Positions 42,304-50,822 of a DNA stretch of 64,000 bases are shown piece by piece. The stretch is taken from the NCBI GenBank assembly GCA_900770725.1, contig CAAGLL010000021.1, positions 1 to 64,000 of the forward strand, in the 5' to 3' direction. How positions within the stretch are numbered: the stretch's first letter is position 1; each line of letters begins with the position of its first letter. A program made the position numbers and the translations under genes. A model generated the notes under the pieces. The model was given only the letters and a program-made list of their open reading frames with translations. It did no database searches and was not told the origin of the DNA. This stretch comes from an uncultured Succinivibrio sp. GTDB lineage: Bacteria; Pseudomonadota; Gammaproteobacteria; Enterobacterales; Succinivibrionaceae.

Positions 42304-42819
42304 ATGAACATAATCTCCCAGGCTTATGCAGCCGATGCCGCCCCCGCAGCGGGCCAGGCCGGCGGCGACTTCAGCATGATCATCGTCCTCGCGGTGTGCA
42401 TGATCGCCATCTACTTCTTCATCATGCGTCCTAACAACAAGAAGCGCAAAGAGATGCAGAAGCTCCTGGACAACCTGGCCGTGGGCGACGAGGTCCTGAC
42501 CAACGGCGGCATCGCCGGCCGCATCACCAAGCTCCCCGACAACCGCGAGTACGTGCTCGTGGCCGTGTCCGAGGGCACCGTGCTGCAGATGAAGCGCAAC
42601 TACATCGTCGCCGTGCTGCCCCGCGGCACCCTGATCTCCGTGGCCGTCGACAAGAAGGCCGTGAAGAGCCAGAAGGGCGGCAAGCGCCAGGAGAAGGCAG
42701 CCGAGGCCAAGAGCGAGCCCAAGGCCGTAGAGGCCAAGCTCGAGCCCAAGGCTGAGAAGAGTGCCGAGGACAAGGCTGGGGAGCAGCCTGCCGAGGAGAA
42801 GGAAGGGCAGGCCAAGTAA
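42304..42819 (+). CDS. yajC: Sec translocon accessory subunit YajC
   Basis: The 171-aa protein has one membrane helix (MIIVLAVCMIAIYFFIMRP) followed by the YajC domain with NLAVGDEVLTNGGIAGRI. It joins SecD and SecF around SecYEG. The C-terminal 60 residues are a Lys/Glu/Ala-rich tail, which makes it much longer than E. coli YajC (110 aa). It is first in the yajC-secD-secF operon. Confidence 0.95.
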   Translation: MNIISQAYAADAAPAAGQAGGDFSMIIVLAVCMIAIYFFIMRPNNKKRKEMQKLLDNLAVGDEVLTNGGIAGRITKLPDNREYVLVAVSEGTVLQMKRNYIVAVLPRGTLISVAVDKKAVKSQKGGKRQEKAAEAKSEPKAVEAKLEPKAEKSAEDKAGEQPAEEKEGQAK

Positions 42820-42915
42820 CAGCCTCCTTCCAAGCGGCCGCGCCGGGCAACCCGGCGCGGCTTGGTTTTCCCACAAGAGCGCGCGGCCGAGCCGGCGCAT
42901 CAGCAGAGATATAAA

Positions 42916-44793
42916 GTGCAAAACAAGTTTCCGCTTTGGAAGAACGTGATGGTGGTGCTGATCATCCTGATCGGCGCCTTTTACGCTCTGCCCAACCTGT
43001 ACGGCGAGGATCCCGCGCTGCAGGTCTCGGGCGCACACGGCCTTGACGTGGACTCAGCTGCCATGGGGTCGGTGCAGAAGGCGCTCGACGGCGCCGGGAT
43101 AAAGGCCCGCTACGAGCTTGAAAACGGCCAGCTCATGGTCCGCTTCAACACCACCGAGGACCAGCTGGTCGCCCGCGACTTGGCATCCAAGGCCCTGGGC
43201 GAGAACTACATCACCGCGCTGAACCTCGCGCCGGCCACCCCCGCCTGGATGCGCTCGCTGGGCATGCATCCCCTGAAGCTCGGCCTTGACCTGCGCGGCG
43301 GCGTGCACTTCCTCATGGAAGTGGACATGGACGCTGCCATGAAGAAGATGACCGACCAGCTGGTCAACGACTTCCGCACCGAGCTGCGCAACAACGGCAT
43401 CCGCCTTTCAGGCGCCCGCGCCGAGGGCGACAGCGTGGTCGTGGCCTTCCGCGACTCCAAGACCCGCGACGACGCGCTCTCGCTTCTTACCTCCAAGCAC
43501 AAGGACTTCAAGCTCCAGGGCTACGATCAGGACGACAAGTTCTTCATCCGCGCGACCATGACCCCGCAGAAGCTCTCCGAGGTCCGCACCAACGCGGTCG
43601 ACCAGAACATCAACATCATCAGAAACCGCGTCAACGAGCTGGGCGTTGCCGAGCCGCTGGTGCAGCGCCAGGGCGCCGACCGCGTGGTGGTCGAGCTCCC
43701 GGGCATCCAGGACACCGCCAGGGCCAAGGAGATCCTGGGCGCCACCGCCACGCTGGAGTTCAGGCTCGTTGACAACACCGCCGACGTGGCCGCCGCAGCC
43801 CAGGGCCACGTGCCCGCGGGCACCGAGGTGCTCTACGACGCCAGGCACTACCCGGTGGTGGTCGCAAAACAGGTGATCTTAACCGGCGACCACATCGTGG
43901 ACGCCTCCTCGAGTGCCGACGAGAACGGCCGCCCGCAGGTGAACATCAGCCTCGACTCGCGCGGCGGCAACATCATGTCCAACTTCACCAAGGACAACGT
44001 CGGCAAGCCGATGGCCACCAACTTCATCGAGTACAAGGTGATCCAGGACGATGATCCCAATGCGCTCAAGCCAGGCGATCCGGGCTACAAGCCCAAGTTC
44101 AAGAAGGTCGAGCAGATCATCAACGTCGCGACCATCCAGACCCGCCTGGGCTCGAGCTTCCGCATCACCGGCATCGACTCGGTGAAGGAAGCCCACAACC
44201 TGGCGCTGCTCTTGCGCGCCGGCGCCCTGATCGCCCCGATCCAGATCGTCGAGGAGCGCACCATCGGACCGTCCCTCGGCCAGCAGAACATCGACAACGG
44301 CATGAAGGCCATGCTCTACGGCATGATCTTCCTGGTGCTCTTCATGGTCGTCTACTACAAGGCCTTCGGCTTCATCGCCGACCTGGCGCTGCTGTTCAAC
44401 CTGGTGCTCATCGTCGGCGTAATGTCGATGATCCCTGGCGCCACGATGACGCTGCCGGGCATCGCCGGCATCGTGCTGACGCTGGGCATGGCAGTCGATG
44501 CGAACGTGCTCATCTACGAGCGCATCCGCGAGGAGCTGCGCGCCGGCAGGCCGGTGCAGGCGGCCATCAACGAGGGCTACTCGCGAGCCTTCGTGACCAT
44601 CGCCGACTCGAACATCACCACCTTCATCACCGGCCTCATCCTCTTCATGGTGGGCACCGGCTCGGTCAAGGGCTTCGCCCTGGTGCTGATGATCGGCCTG
44701 GCCAGCTCCATGTTCACGGCCGTGACCGCGTGCCGCGCGATCGTCAACTGGATCTGGGGCGGCCGCGCCAACCTCAAGACCCTGAGCATTTAA
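42916..44793 (+). CDS. secD: Protein translocase subunit SecD
   Basis: The protein has 625 residues from GTG 42916 (VQNKFPLWKNVMVVLI), the usual SecD N-terminus. Six membrane helices and a large periplasmic region contain LGLDLRGGVHFLMEV. The late signature GMAVDANVLIYERIREE lies in helix 4-5. SecDF uses the proton gradient to pull proteins through SecYEG. A longer frame back to 42862 runs into the hairpin after yajC and is not supported. secF follows after 10 bp. Confidence 0.96.
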   Translation: MQNKFPLWKNVMVVLIILIGAFYALPNLYGEDPALQVSGAHGLDVDSAAMGSVQKALDGAGIKARYELENGQLMVRFNTTEDQLVARDLASKALGENYITALNLAPATPAWMRSLGMHPLKLGLDLRGGVHFLMEVDMDAAMKKMTDQLVNDFRTELRNNGIRLSGARAEGDSVVVAFRDSKTRDDALSLLTSKHKDFKLQGYDQDDKFFIRATMTPQKLSEVRTNAVDQNINIIRNRVNELGVAEPLVQRQGADRVVVELPGIQDTARAKEILGATATLEFRLVDNTADVAAAAQGHVPAGTEVLYDARHYPVVVAKQVILTGDHIVDASSSADENGRPQVNISLDSRGGNIMSNFTKDNVGKPMATNFIEYKVIQDDDPNALKPGDPGYKPKFKKVEQIINVATIQTRLGSSFRITGIDSVKEAHNLALLLRAGALIAPIQIVEERTIGPSLGQQNIDNGMKAMLYGMIFLVLFMVVYYKAFGFIADLALLFNLVLIVGVMSMIPGATMTLPGIAGIVLTLGMAVDANVLIYERIREELRAGRPVQAAINEGYSRAFVTIADSNITTFITGLILFMVGTGSVKGFALVLMIGLASSMFTAVTACRAIVNWIWGGRANLKTLSI

Positions 44794-44803
44794 GGAGGCA
44801 AGC

Positions 44804-45751
44804 ATGCTGCAGTTCATCAAGGAAGGGGTCGTGATCCCCTTCATGAGGATCAAGATCTTCATCGAGCTCATATGCCTGGGCCTCGTCATCGCGAGCATCG
44901 TCTCGATGGCTGTCAAGGGCCTCAACTGGGGATTGGACTTCACAGGCGGCATTGTCGTCGAGACCCAGTACTCCAAGGCAGTCGACCTCGAGGACGTCCG
45001 CAAGGCCTACCTCAAGCAGGGCATCGAAGGCACCGTGCAGTACGCGGGCTCCAGCTCCGACGTGATGGTCCGCGTCGCCCCTAAGGACGGCATCAACCAG
45101 CAGTCGGCCACCAACAGCATCCTCTCGGCCTCCAAGAGCCTCGATCCTGAGGTCAAGCTCATGCGCTCGGAGTACGTCGGCCCGGCCGTCGGCGCCGAGC
45201 TAGTCGAGAGCGGCATCCTCGCCATCGTGGTGTCGATGATCGCGATCCTCGCGTACATCGCCTTCCGCTTCGAGTGGAGAATGGCTACGGGCGCGGTGAT
45301 CTCGCTGACCTATGACGTCATCGTGGTGCTCGGCGTGTTCTCGTTCTTCCAGATCGAGTACGACCTGACCGTGCTGGCCGCAGTGCTCACCGTAGTGGGC
45401 TACTCGCTCAACGACAAGATCGTCGTGTTCGACCGCGTGCGCGAGAACGCGACCAGGCTGCCGCGCAACATCACGATGGAGCGCATGTTCGACATCTCGC
45501 TGACCCAGACCCTCTCGAGAACCATCGTGACCTCGGGCACCACGCTGATCACCGTGGTCTCGCTGATGATCTTCGGCGGCGACATGATCTACGGCTTCGC
45601 CCTCGCCCTCTTCGTCGGCATCGTGTTCGGCACCTTCACCTCCATCTACGTGGCCTCCACTTGGACGCTGCTGCTGGGGATCACCCGCCAGAACCTGATC
45701 CCGCGCAAGGTCGAGAAGAAGGAGACCGACATCATGGAGTCCATGGACTAA
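44804..45751 (+). CDS. secF: Protein translocase subunit SecF
   Basis: The 315-aa partner of SecD has six membrane helices. Signatures are GLDFTGGIVVE, VGAELVESGI and GYSLNDKIVVFDRVRE. Length and motifs match E. coli SecF (323). It is the third gene of the operon, and nlpI starts 18 bp later with only a short gap. Confidence 0.97.
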   Translation: MLQFIKEGVVIPFMRIKIFIELICLGLVIASIVSMAVKGLNWGLDFTGGIVVETQYSKAVDLEDVRKAYLKQGIEGTVQYAGSSSDVMVRVAPKDGINQQSATNSILSASKSLDPEVKLMRSEYVGPAVGAELVESGILAIVVSMIAILAYIAFRFEWRMATGAVISLTYDVIVVLGVFSFFQIEYDLTVLAAVLTVVGYSLNDKIVVFDRVRENATRLPRNITMERMFDISLTQTLSRTIVTSGTTLITVVSLMIFGGDMIYGFALALFVGIVFGTFTSIYVASTWTLLLGITRQNLIPRKVEKKETDIMESMD

Positions 45752-45769
45752 GTCCCAGGGGTTCCCAGC

Positions 45770-46771
45770 GTGAAACGCCTATTCCGCGCCGCAAAGGCCC
45801 GCGGCGCCATGGTCGCCGCGGGCCTTGTGCTAGCAGCCGTCCTCACGGCCTGCTCGAATACCCAGCAGGCGGGCCCTGATCCTGAAAAGGCAAGGCCCGG
45901 CGGGCCTTTCAAGGTGCCTGCCGAGTACGTGATGTTCCCGCAGCCGTTCTACGGCTCCTCCGAGCGCGATCAGGCGCTGCTCTTCAACGTCTCGCAGCTT
46001 TTGGACACCAAGGCGCGCACGCACCGCGAGCGCGCCGAGGTCTTCTACGAGCTTGGGATCATCTATGACCGCCTGGGCCTCGAGGCGACCGCGCGCACCA
46101 TGTTCATGAACGCGCTGGTCGAGAACCGCAAGTACGCCGCGCCCTACAACTTCATCGGGATCTACTTTGCCGAGGACGGCCGCTACCAGGAGGCGCTCGA
46201 CGCCTTCGACTCGAGCCTCGAGCTCGACGGCAGCGACCGCTACGTCAACTTCAGCCGCGGCATCGTGCTCTACTACGCAGGCCGCCCGCAGGTGGCGCTG
46301 CCGGACTTCGAGGCCTTCTACAAGGCCGACCACTCTGATCCCTACCGCCAGCTCTGGCTATTCCTGTGCGAGGAGAAGGCCCTGGGCAGGGAAAAGGCGC
46401 TTGAAAACCTCAAGCGCCGCTACGCGGCGACCCCGGCCAGTGCCGCCAATGACAACTGGGGCTTTGACGTGGTGAGGCTCTACTGCGGCGAGCTGCCGCT
46501 CAAGGAGTTCTTCTCGCGCATCAAGGCCTCGCAGGACCGCCCCGACGACTACGCCGACCACCTGTGCGAGGGCTACTTCTACGTGGGCAAGCTCGCGCAG
46601 ATGGACGAGGACGACGCGCTCGCCTGCGACTACTTCTCGCTTGCGGCGGCGACCCACCGCTACGGCTTCCTCGAGTACCGCTACGCGCTGCGCGAGATCC
46701 GCTCGATAAAGCAGAAGTACGGCCTGCCCGCGGGGGCCGGCCCCGCCGCGTCCGGCGGTTCCGGACTCTAG
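45770..46771 (+). CDS. nlpI: NlpI-like TPR lipoprotein
   Basis: The 333-aa protein starts at GTG and has a lipoprotein signal peptide with lipobox LTAC. TPR repeats follow, including RAEVFYELGIIYDRLGLEA and FIGIYFAEDGRYQEALDAF, in the arrangement of NlpI. NlpI is an outer-membrane adaptor for peptidoglycan endopeptidases and the Prc protease. It is about 40 residues longer than E. coli NlpI, with a Gly/Ala-rich tail. It may be co-transcribed with secDF. Confidence 0.88.
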   Translation: MKRLFRAAKARGAMVAAGLVLAAVLTACSNTQQAGPDPEKARPGGPFKVPAEYVMFPQPFYGSSERDQALLFNVSQLLDTKARTHRERAEVFYELGIIYDRLGLEATARTMFMNALVENRKYAAPYNFIGIYFAEDGRYQEALDAFDSSLELDGSDRYVNFSRGIVLYYAGRPQVALPDFEAFYKADHSDPYRQLWLFLCEEKALGREKALENLKRRYAATPASAANDNWGFDVVRLYCGELPLKEFFSRIKASQDRPDDYADHLCEGYFYVGKLAQMDEDDALACDYFSLAAATHRYGFLEYRYALREIRSIKQKYGLPAGAGPAASGGSGL

Positions 46772-46788
46772 CTAAAGCCGGAGGTGCC

Positions 46789-47142
46789 ATGAGGGCAGAC
46801 GACATCCAGGACGACAGCCTCACTCCGATGGAGATCGAGTCGCTGAGCGAGCGCATGCTCCCTGACGACGACGTGGAGATCATGTCCGAGTTCTTCAGCG
46901 CGCTCTCGGACCCCACCAGGATCCGCATCGTCGACGCGCTCCAGCAGCACCGCTGGCTGTGCGTCTCCGATCTGGCAACGCTGCTGGGGCTCACGAAGAG
47001 CGCGGTCTCCCACCAGCTGAGCAAGATGCGCCTGAACAAGCTCTTGCGCATCAAGCGCGACGGCAAGCGCGTCTTCTACGCCCTAAACGACGACCACGTC
47101 GAGAAGGTCTTCGCGATGGCCGTCACCCACATCCACGAATAG
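46789..47142 (+). CDS. ArsR/SmtB-family regulator with alpha-5 zinc site
   Basis: The 117-aa winged-helix repressor has the recognition region LGLTKSAVSHQLSKM. Near the C-terminus NDDHVEKVFAMAVTHIHE places Asp, His, His and Glu in the spacing D-x-H-x10-H-x2-E. This is the alpha-5 zinc site known from SmtB and CzrA. The alpha-3 site is incomplete, with a single Cys in LCVSDL. It should therefore respond to Zn(II) or a similar ion and release DNA. GGAGG precedes the ATG. Neither neighbour is a metal transporter; its targets are unknown. Confidence 0.85.
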   Translation: MRADDIQDDSLTPMEIESLSERMLPDDDVEIMSEFFSALSDPTRIRIVDALQQHRWLCVSDLATLLGLTKSAVSHQLSKMRLNKLLRIKRDGKRVFYALNDDHVEKVFAMAVTHIHE

Positions 47143-47153
47143 GCCCAGCTCCA

Positions 47154-48326
47154 ATGAACAATTCAAAAAAGCGCCCGGCGTACCTCGACTACGCCGCGGC
47201 GACCCCCTGCGATCCCCGCGTCATCAAGGAGATGGTCTCATGCCTTGAGATAGGCGGCGCCTTCGCCAACCCCCATTCAAAGGATCACGCCTACGGCTGG
47301 GAGGCGGCCGAGAAGGTCGAGGAGGCCCGCGCGCGCGTGGCCGCCCTCGTTGGCGCAAGCCCGCTTGAGATCACCTTCACGTCCGGGGCCACCGAGGCAA
47401 ACAACCTGGCGATCCTGGGCCTTGCCAAGGCCTTGAGGCTCAAGGGCGACAAAAGGCGGCGCGTCATCACCTCGCAGATAGAGCACAAGGCGGTGCTCGA
47501 GGCCTGCGACGAGCTTGAGCAGGAGGGCTATGAGATTGTGCGCCTGCGCCCGCAGCCAGATGGCTCGATTGGCGTTTCGCAGGTCGAGGAGGCGCTGGAT
47601 GACCGCACCTTCCTGGTGTCAATCGCCCAGGCCAACAGCGTGCTCGGCACGGTGAGCGACGTGCACGCCATCGCCAGGGCCGCGCGCGAGCGCGGGGCCT
47701 TCTTCCACACCGACACGGCCCAGAGCGCGGGCTATGTGAAGACCGACTTCGACGCCTCGCAGATCTCGATGGCCACCCTCACCTCCGAGAAGATCTGCGG
47801 CCCCAAGGGCGTGGGAGCCCTCTACGTGCAGCGCGCGCAGTCAGTCCCGCTCCACCCGCTCATCATGGGCGGCGGGCAGGAAAAAGGCTTGCGCGGCGGC
47901 ACAGTTCCGACACACGAGGTTGCCGGAATGGGCATGGCTTTTGAAATAATGGGAAAAGAAGGCGCGCAGGACGCAAGGCGCATCGGGGATTTGAGATTGC
48001 GCCTTGAGGATGCCTTAAGGCCGATCCCGGGATGCATCATCAACGGAAGCGGGGATCGCCGCGTTCCTGGGATCCTCTCGGTGAGCTTCAAGGGCATCGA
48101 CGGGCGCAAGCTGCTCCCCGAGCTTTCGCTGCGCGTGGCCGCGTCGGCAGGCTCGGCCTGCTCCTCGTCGGATCTCAAGCCTTCGTACGTGCTCACGTCC
48201 ATAGGGCTCCCCGACGAGCTCGCCCGCGCCTCGCTTCGGCTTTCGCTCGGCAGGTTCACCACGGCCCAGGAGGTGGACGAGGCGGCGAAGGCCATAAGGC
48301 AGGCTGTCGATAAACTTAGGATTTGA
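47154..48326 (+). CDS. IscS/NifS-like cysteine desulfurase
   Basis: The 390-aa PLP enzyme removes sulfur from cysteine for Fe-S clusters and tRNA thiolation. The persulfide Cys is in SAGSACSSSDL and the PLP lysine in LTSEKICGPKG. The residue before that lysine is Glu, where IscS and NifS have His. GGGQEKGLRGGTV and the IEHKAVL segment are present. The scaffold genes iscU, iscA, hscAB and fdx are not nearby, so whether it is the main IscS is open. A weak ribosome-binding site precedes ATG 47154. It starts 11 bp after the SmtB-type gene. Confidence 0.85.
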   Translation: MNNSKKRPAYLDYAAATPCDPRVIKEMVSCLEIGGAFANPHSKDHAYGWEAAEKVEEARARVAALVGASPLEITFTSGATEANNLAILGLAKALRLKGDKRRRVITSQIEHKAVLEACDELEQEGYEIVRLRPQPDGSIGVSQVEEALDDRTFLVSIAQANSVLGTVSDVHAIARAARERGAFFHTDTAQSAGYVKTDFDASQISMATLTSEKICGPKGVGALYVQRAQSVPLHPLIMGGGQEKGLRGGTVPTHEVAGMGMAFEIMGKEGAQDARRIGDLRLRLEDALRPIPGCIINGSGDRRVPGILSVSFKGIDGRKLLPELSLRVAASAGSACSSSDLKPSYVLTSIGLPDELARASLRLSLGRFTTAQEVDEAAKAIRQAVDKLRI

Positions 48327-48358
48327 AGGGCCAAGGCCCGAACCTTGTGGAGGCAATC

Positions 48359-49687
48359 ATGAAGATCAAGCTGTATGGCGCCAAGAACGCCCCTGAGGGC
48401 ATGGTGGAGGCCGTCATGCGCGAGGGCGGCGCTGGCGCAAGCTACGCCGAGGGCACCGAGGTGGTGCCTGAGGGGCATGGCCGCGTCAGCGTGCTCGTGC
48501 GCAAGGACGAGCCATTCGCCTACATGCGCGCAGCCCGCGCGCTCTGCCGCGCAGGGCTGGTGAGGTTCAAGCTCCAGCCGCTGCAGGGGGCGGAGCTTGC
48601 CGATCTCTACTCCTTCCTGCGCGCCCTAGGCGGCGCCAGCGAGTACGAGGTCGCGCTGCCGCTTGACGAGGCCAGGCTCGAGCGCCTCTCCTCGCTCATC
48701 GGCATCGTGGACAAGGCCCGCGAGCTGTGCGACACCGGATCGCGCAACGCCGATCCGCTCTCCGTGGTGCAGTCCTGCGCCCACTGGGTCGAGAAGGCCG
48801 CATCCAAGTTCGGCGGCAGCTGCGAGGCCGCGATCATCAGGAAGGGCGATCCGGAGTTCTCGCGCTTTGCAGGGCTCAACGCCGTGGGCGCCGACAGCCT
48901 AGCCTGCATGGGGATCATCGACTACATGCCAGAAGGCTGCAGCGAGAGCTCGCCCTTCACCGCGGTGGTGGGCAAGGGCATCACCTTCGACTCGGGCGGG
49001 TACAACTTGAAGCCCGGCAAGTTCATGGAGGACATGCGCACCGACAAGACCGGCGCGGTCACCGTGGCCGCGGCGCTGTGCTTTGCCATCGCCACCGGCC
49101 TCTCCTCGAGGGTGCGCGCCTACCTCCCGTGCGCGCGCAACATGGTGGGCCCGGGCTCGATGGTCCCGGGCGACATCATCAGCTACCCCGACGGCACCCG
49201 CGTCGAGATCAACGACACCGACGCCGAGGGCCGCCTGGTGCTCGCCGACGGCCTCATCAAGGCCTGCGACGACGGGGCGCGCGCCATCGTCGACGCCGCG
49301 ACGCTCACCGGCAGCGCCAAGGCCGCGGTGGGGCGCGACATGTGCTGCGTCTTCACGCGCGACAACCGCCCGGATCCCGATCTGGCCGCGGCCTTCGACG
49401 AGAGCCGCGAGATGTTCTGGCAGATGCCGCTGTGCTCCTTCCACTCCCGCTTCTTGAAGTCCCGCCGCGCCGACATGCAGAACGCGGGCTCTGGCGTCTC
49501 GGTCCCGGGGGCGAGCGTCGCCGCGGCCTTCCTGGGCCACTTCGTGAAGAAGGACATCGGCTGGATCCACGTGGATCTCTCCTCGGCCTACCTGCCCGAG
49601 GGATCCCCGTTCCTCGCCCCGGGCCCCACCGGGGCGCTCATCGCGCCCCTGGGGCTTTGGCTCTCGGGAGGGAAGATAGGTGTTTAA
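48359..49687 (+). CDS. pepB: M17 family leucyl aminopeptidase (PepB-like)
   Basis: The 442-aa metallopeptidase has its metal and catalytic residues in VGKGITFDSGGYNLKPG, MRTDKTGA and NDTDAEGRLVLADGL, the last being the M17 signature. The size suits peptidase B (427) better than PepA (503), and E. coli pepB also lies near iscS. It cleaves N-terminal residues from peptides in the cytoplasm. ATG 48359 follows TGGAGG. The sirtuin gene starts within its last eight bases. Confidence 0.87.
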   Translation: MKIKLYGAKNAPEGMVEAVMREGGAGASYAEGTEVVPEGHGRVSVLVRKDEPFAYMRAARALCRAGLVRFKLQPLQGAELADLYSFLRALGGASEYEVALPLDEARLERLSSLIGIVDKARELCDTGSRNADPLSVVQSCAHWVEKAASKFGGSCEAAIIRKGDPEFSRFAGLNAVGADSLACMGIIDYMPEGCSESSPFTAVVGKGITFDSGGYNLKPGKFMEDMRTDKTGAVTVAAALCFAIATGLSSRVRAYLPCARNMVGPGSMVPGDIISYPDGTRVEINDTDAEGRLVLADGLIKACDDGARAIVDAATLTGSAKAAVGRDMCCVFTRDNRPDPDLAAAFDESREMFWQMPLCSFHSRFLKSRRADMQNAGSGVSVPGASVAAAFLGHFVKKDIGWIHVDLSSAYLPEGSPFLAPGPTGALIAPLGLWLSGGKIGV

Positions 49688-50414
49688 GAACATCGTCATC
49701 CTCACCGGCGCGGGGGTCTCCGCCGAGTCGGGGATCCCGGTCTTCCGCTCGGAGACCGGACTTTGGGAGAACGAGCGCATCGAGGACGTCTGCGTGCCCT
49801 CGGCGCTCGTGAGAAACCCAGAGAAGGTGCACGATTTCTACAACAAGCTGCGCCGCGAGGTGAAGGAGAAGCAGCCCAACGCCGCCCACCTGGCCATCGC
49901 GAGGCTCCAGAAGGAGTGGCCGGCAAAGTCAGGCGGCAGCGCCTCGCTGGTCACGCAGAACATCGACAACATGCACGAGAAGGCCGGAAGCCCCGATCCC
50001 ATCCACATGCACGGCTACCTCTTCTCGATGCTCTGCACCGCCTGCCGCAGGCGCTTCCCCTTCGACGGCGACTCGCACCCAGGCGATCCCTGCCCGCTCT
50101 GCGGCAGGCCCAAGGCCCGCCCTGACATCGTGTTCTTCGAGGAGATGCCCTACCAGATGGACCGCATCGGGGATCTGCTCTCCAAATGCGATCTCTTCAT
50201 GTCCATCGGCACCTCGGGCGTGGTCTACCCGGCCGCGGGCTTCTGCGAGGTGGCCAAGGCCGCAGGGGCGCTGTGCGTCGAGTTCAACCTCGCCCCCTCG
50301 GCGACAGTCTCGCAGTTCGACTACGGGCTCTACGGCAAGGCCACCAAGACCGTTCCGGCCTTCGTGGACCGGCTGCTCCTGGACGGAGAGGCGCTTCGGG
50401 AGGTCCCGGCATGA
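49680..50414 (+). CDS. cobB: NAD-dependent protein deacylase (sirtuin)
   Basis: The 244-aa Sir2-family enzyme starts at GTG and overlaps pepB by 8 nt. NAD-binding motifs are LTGAGVSAESGIPVFR and TQNIDNMHEKAG, and the catalytic His is in HMHG. Four zinc cysteines are in CTAC and CPLC. GTSGVVYPAAG is the second NAD motif. The Tyr-x2-Arg of class III desuccinylases is not seen in the usual place, so deacetylation is the likelier activity. Confidence 0.93.
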   Translation: MFKNIVILTGAGVSAESGIPVFRSETGLWENERIEDVCVPSALVRNPEKVHDFYNKLRREVKEKQPNAAHLAIARLQKEWPAKSGGSASLVTQNIDNMHEKAGSPDPIHMHGYLFSMLCTACRRRFPFDGDSHPGDPCPLCGRPKARPDIVFFEEMPYQMDRIGDLLSKCDLFMSIGTSGVVYPAAGFCEVAKAAGALCVEFNLAPSATVSQFDYGLYGKATKTVPAFVDRLLLDGEALREVPA

Positions 50415-50686
50415 ACGGCTGGACGCGCGAGCGCGTTTCGTTCTACATCGCGATGATCGCGACCGTGGCGGTGTTCAACCTAGTGGGGCCCTCCTACGCG
50501 GGCCTCACCACGCAGGAGGAGCTCTTCTCGCGCCTTGGGCGCTCCATCGGCGCCCTGGCGCTGCCCTTCATCGGCTACGCCATCGCCCGCTTCGGCTTTA
50601 AGAAGCAGCGCGCGGCCTACCTGGCCTTCACCATCATCGCGGTGCTGAGGATGGGCATGCTGCTCTTTGCCGCAGCCCAAGGCTGA
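50411..50686 (+). CDS. Small membrane protein (91 aa)
   Basis: The ATG overlaps the sirtuin stop (ATGA). The 91-aa protein has three hydrophobic segments: FYIAMIATVAVFNLVG, IGALALPFIGYAIARFG and AYLAFTIIAVLRMGMLLF. No family is recognised. Translational coupling to cobB suggests shared expression. Confidence 0.65.
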   Translation: MNGWTRERVSFYIAMIATVAVFNLVGPSYAGLTTQEELFSRLGRSIGALALPFIGYAIARFGFKKQRAAYLAFTIIAVLRMGMLLFAAAQG

Positions 50687-50695
50687 ACTAAAAAA

Positions 50696-50716
50696 GGCGC
50701 GGCGCAAGGCCGCGCC
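50696..50716. terminator. Hairpin after the small membrane protein gene
   Basis: GGCGCGGC (50696-50703) and GCCGCGCC (50709-50716) form an 8-bp stem. Five A residues precede it and no T run follows. Confidence 0.45.
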
Positions 50717-50778
50717 GCCATCACGCAATGCCGCATTCCGCAGGCGCCGCGCGCCTTTGGGGGATGCGGCATACGATG

Positions 50779-50807
50779 TATAATTCGCATCTGCCACAAA
50801 GGCAGAT
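50779..50807 (+). promoter_or_regulatory. rlmN -10 box and 5' leader hairpin
   Basis: TATAAT (50779-50784) is followed by ATCTGCC (50789-50795) and GGCAGAT (50801-50807), a 7-bp hairpin at the predicted 5' end of the mRNA. Confidence 0.45.
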
Positions 50808-50822
50808 ACAAAGGTGCATGCA

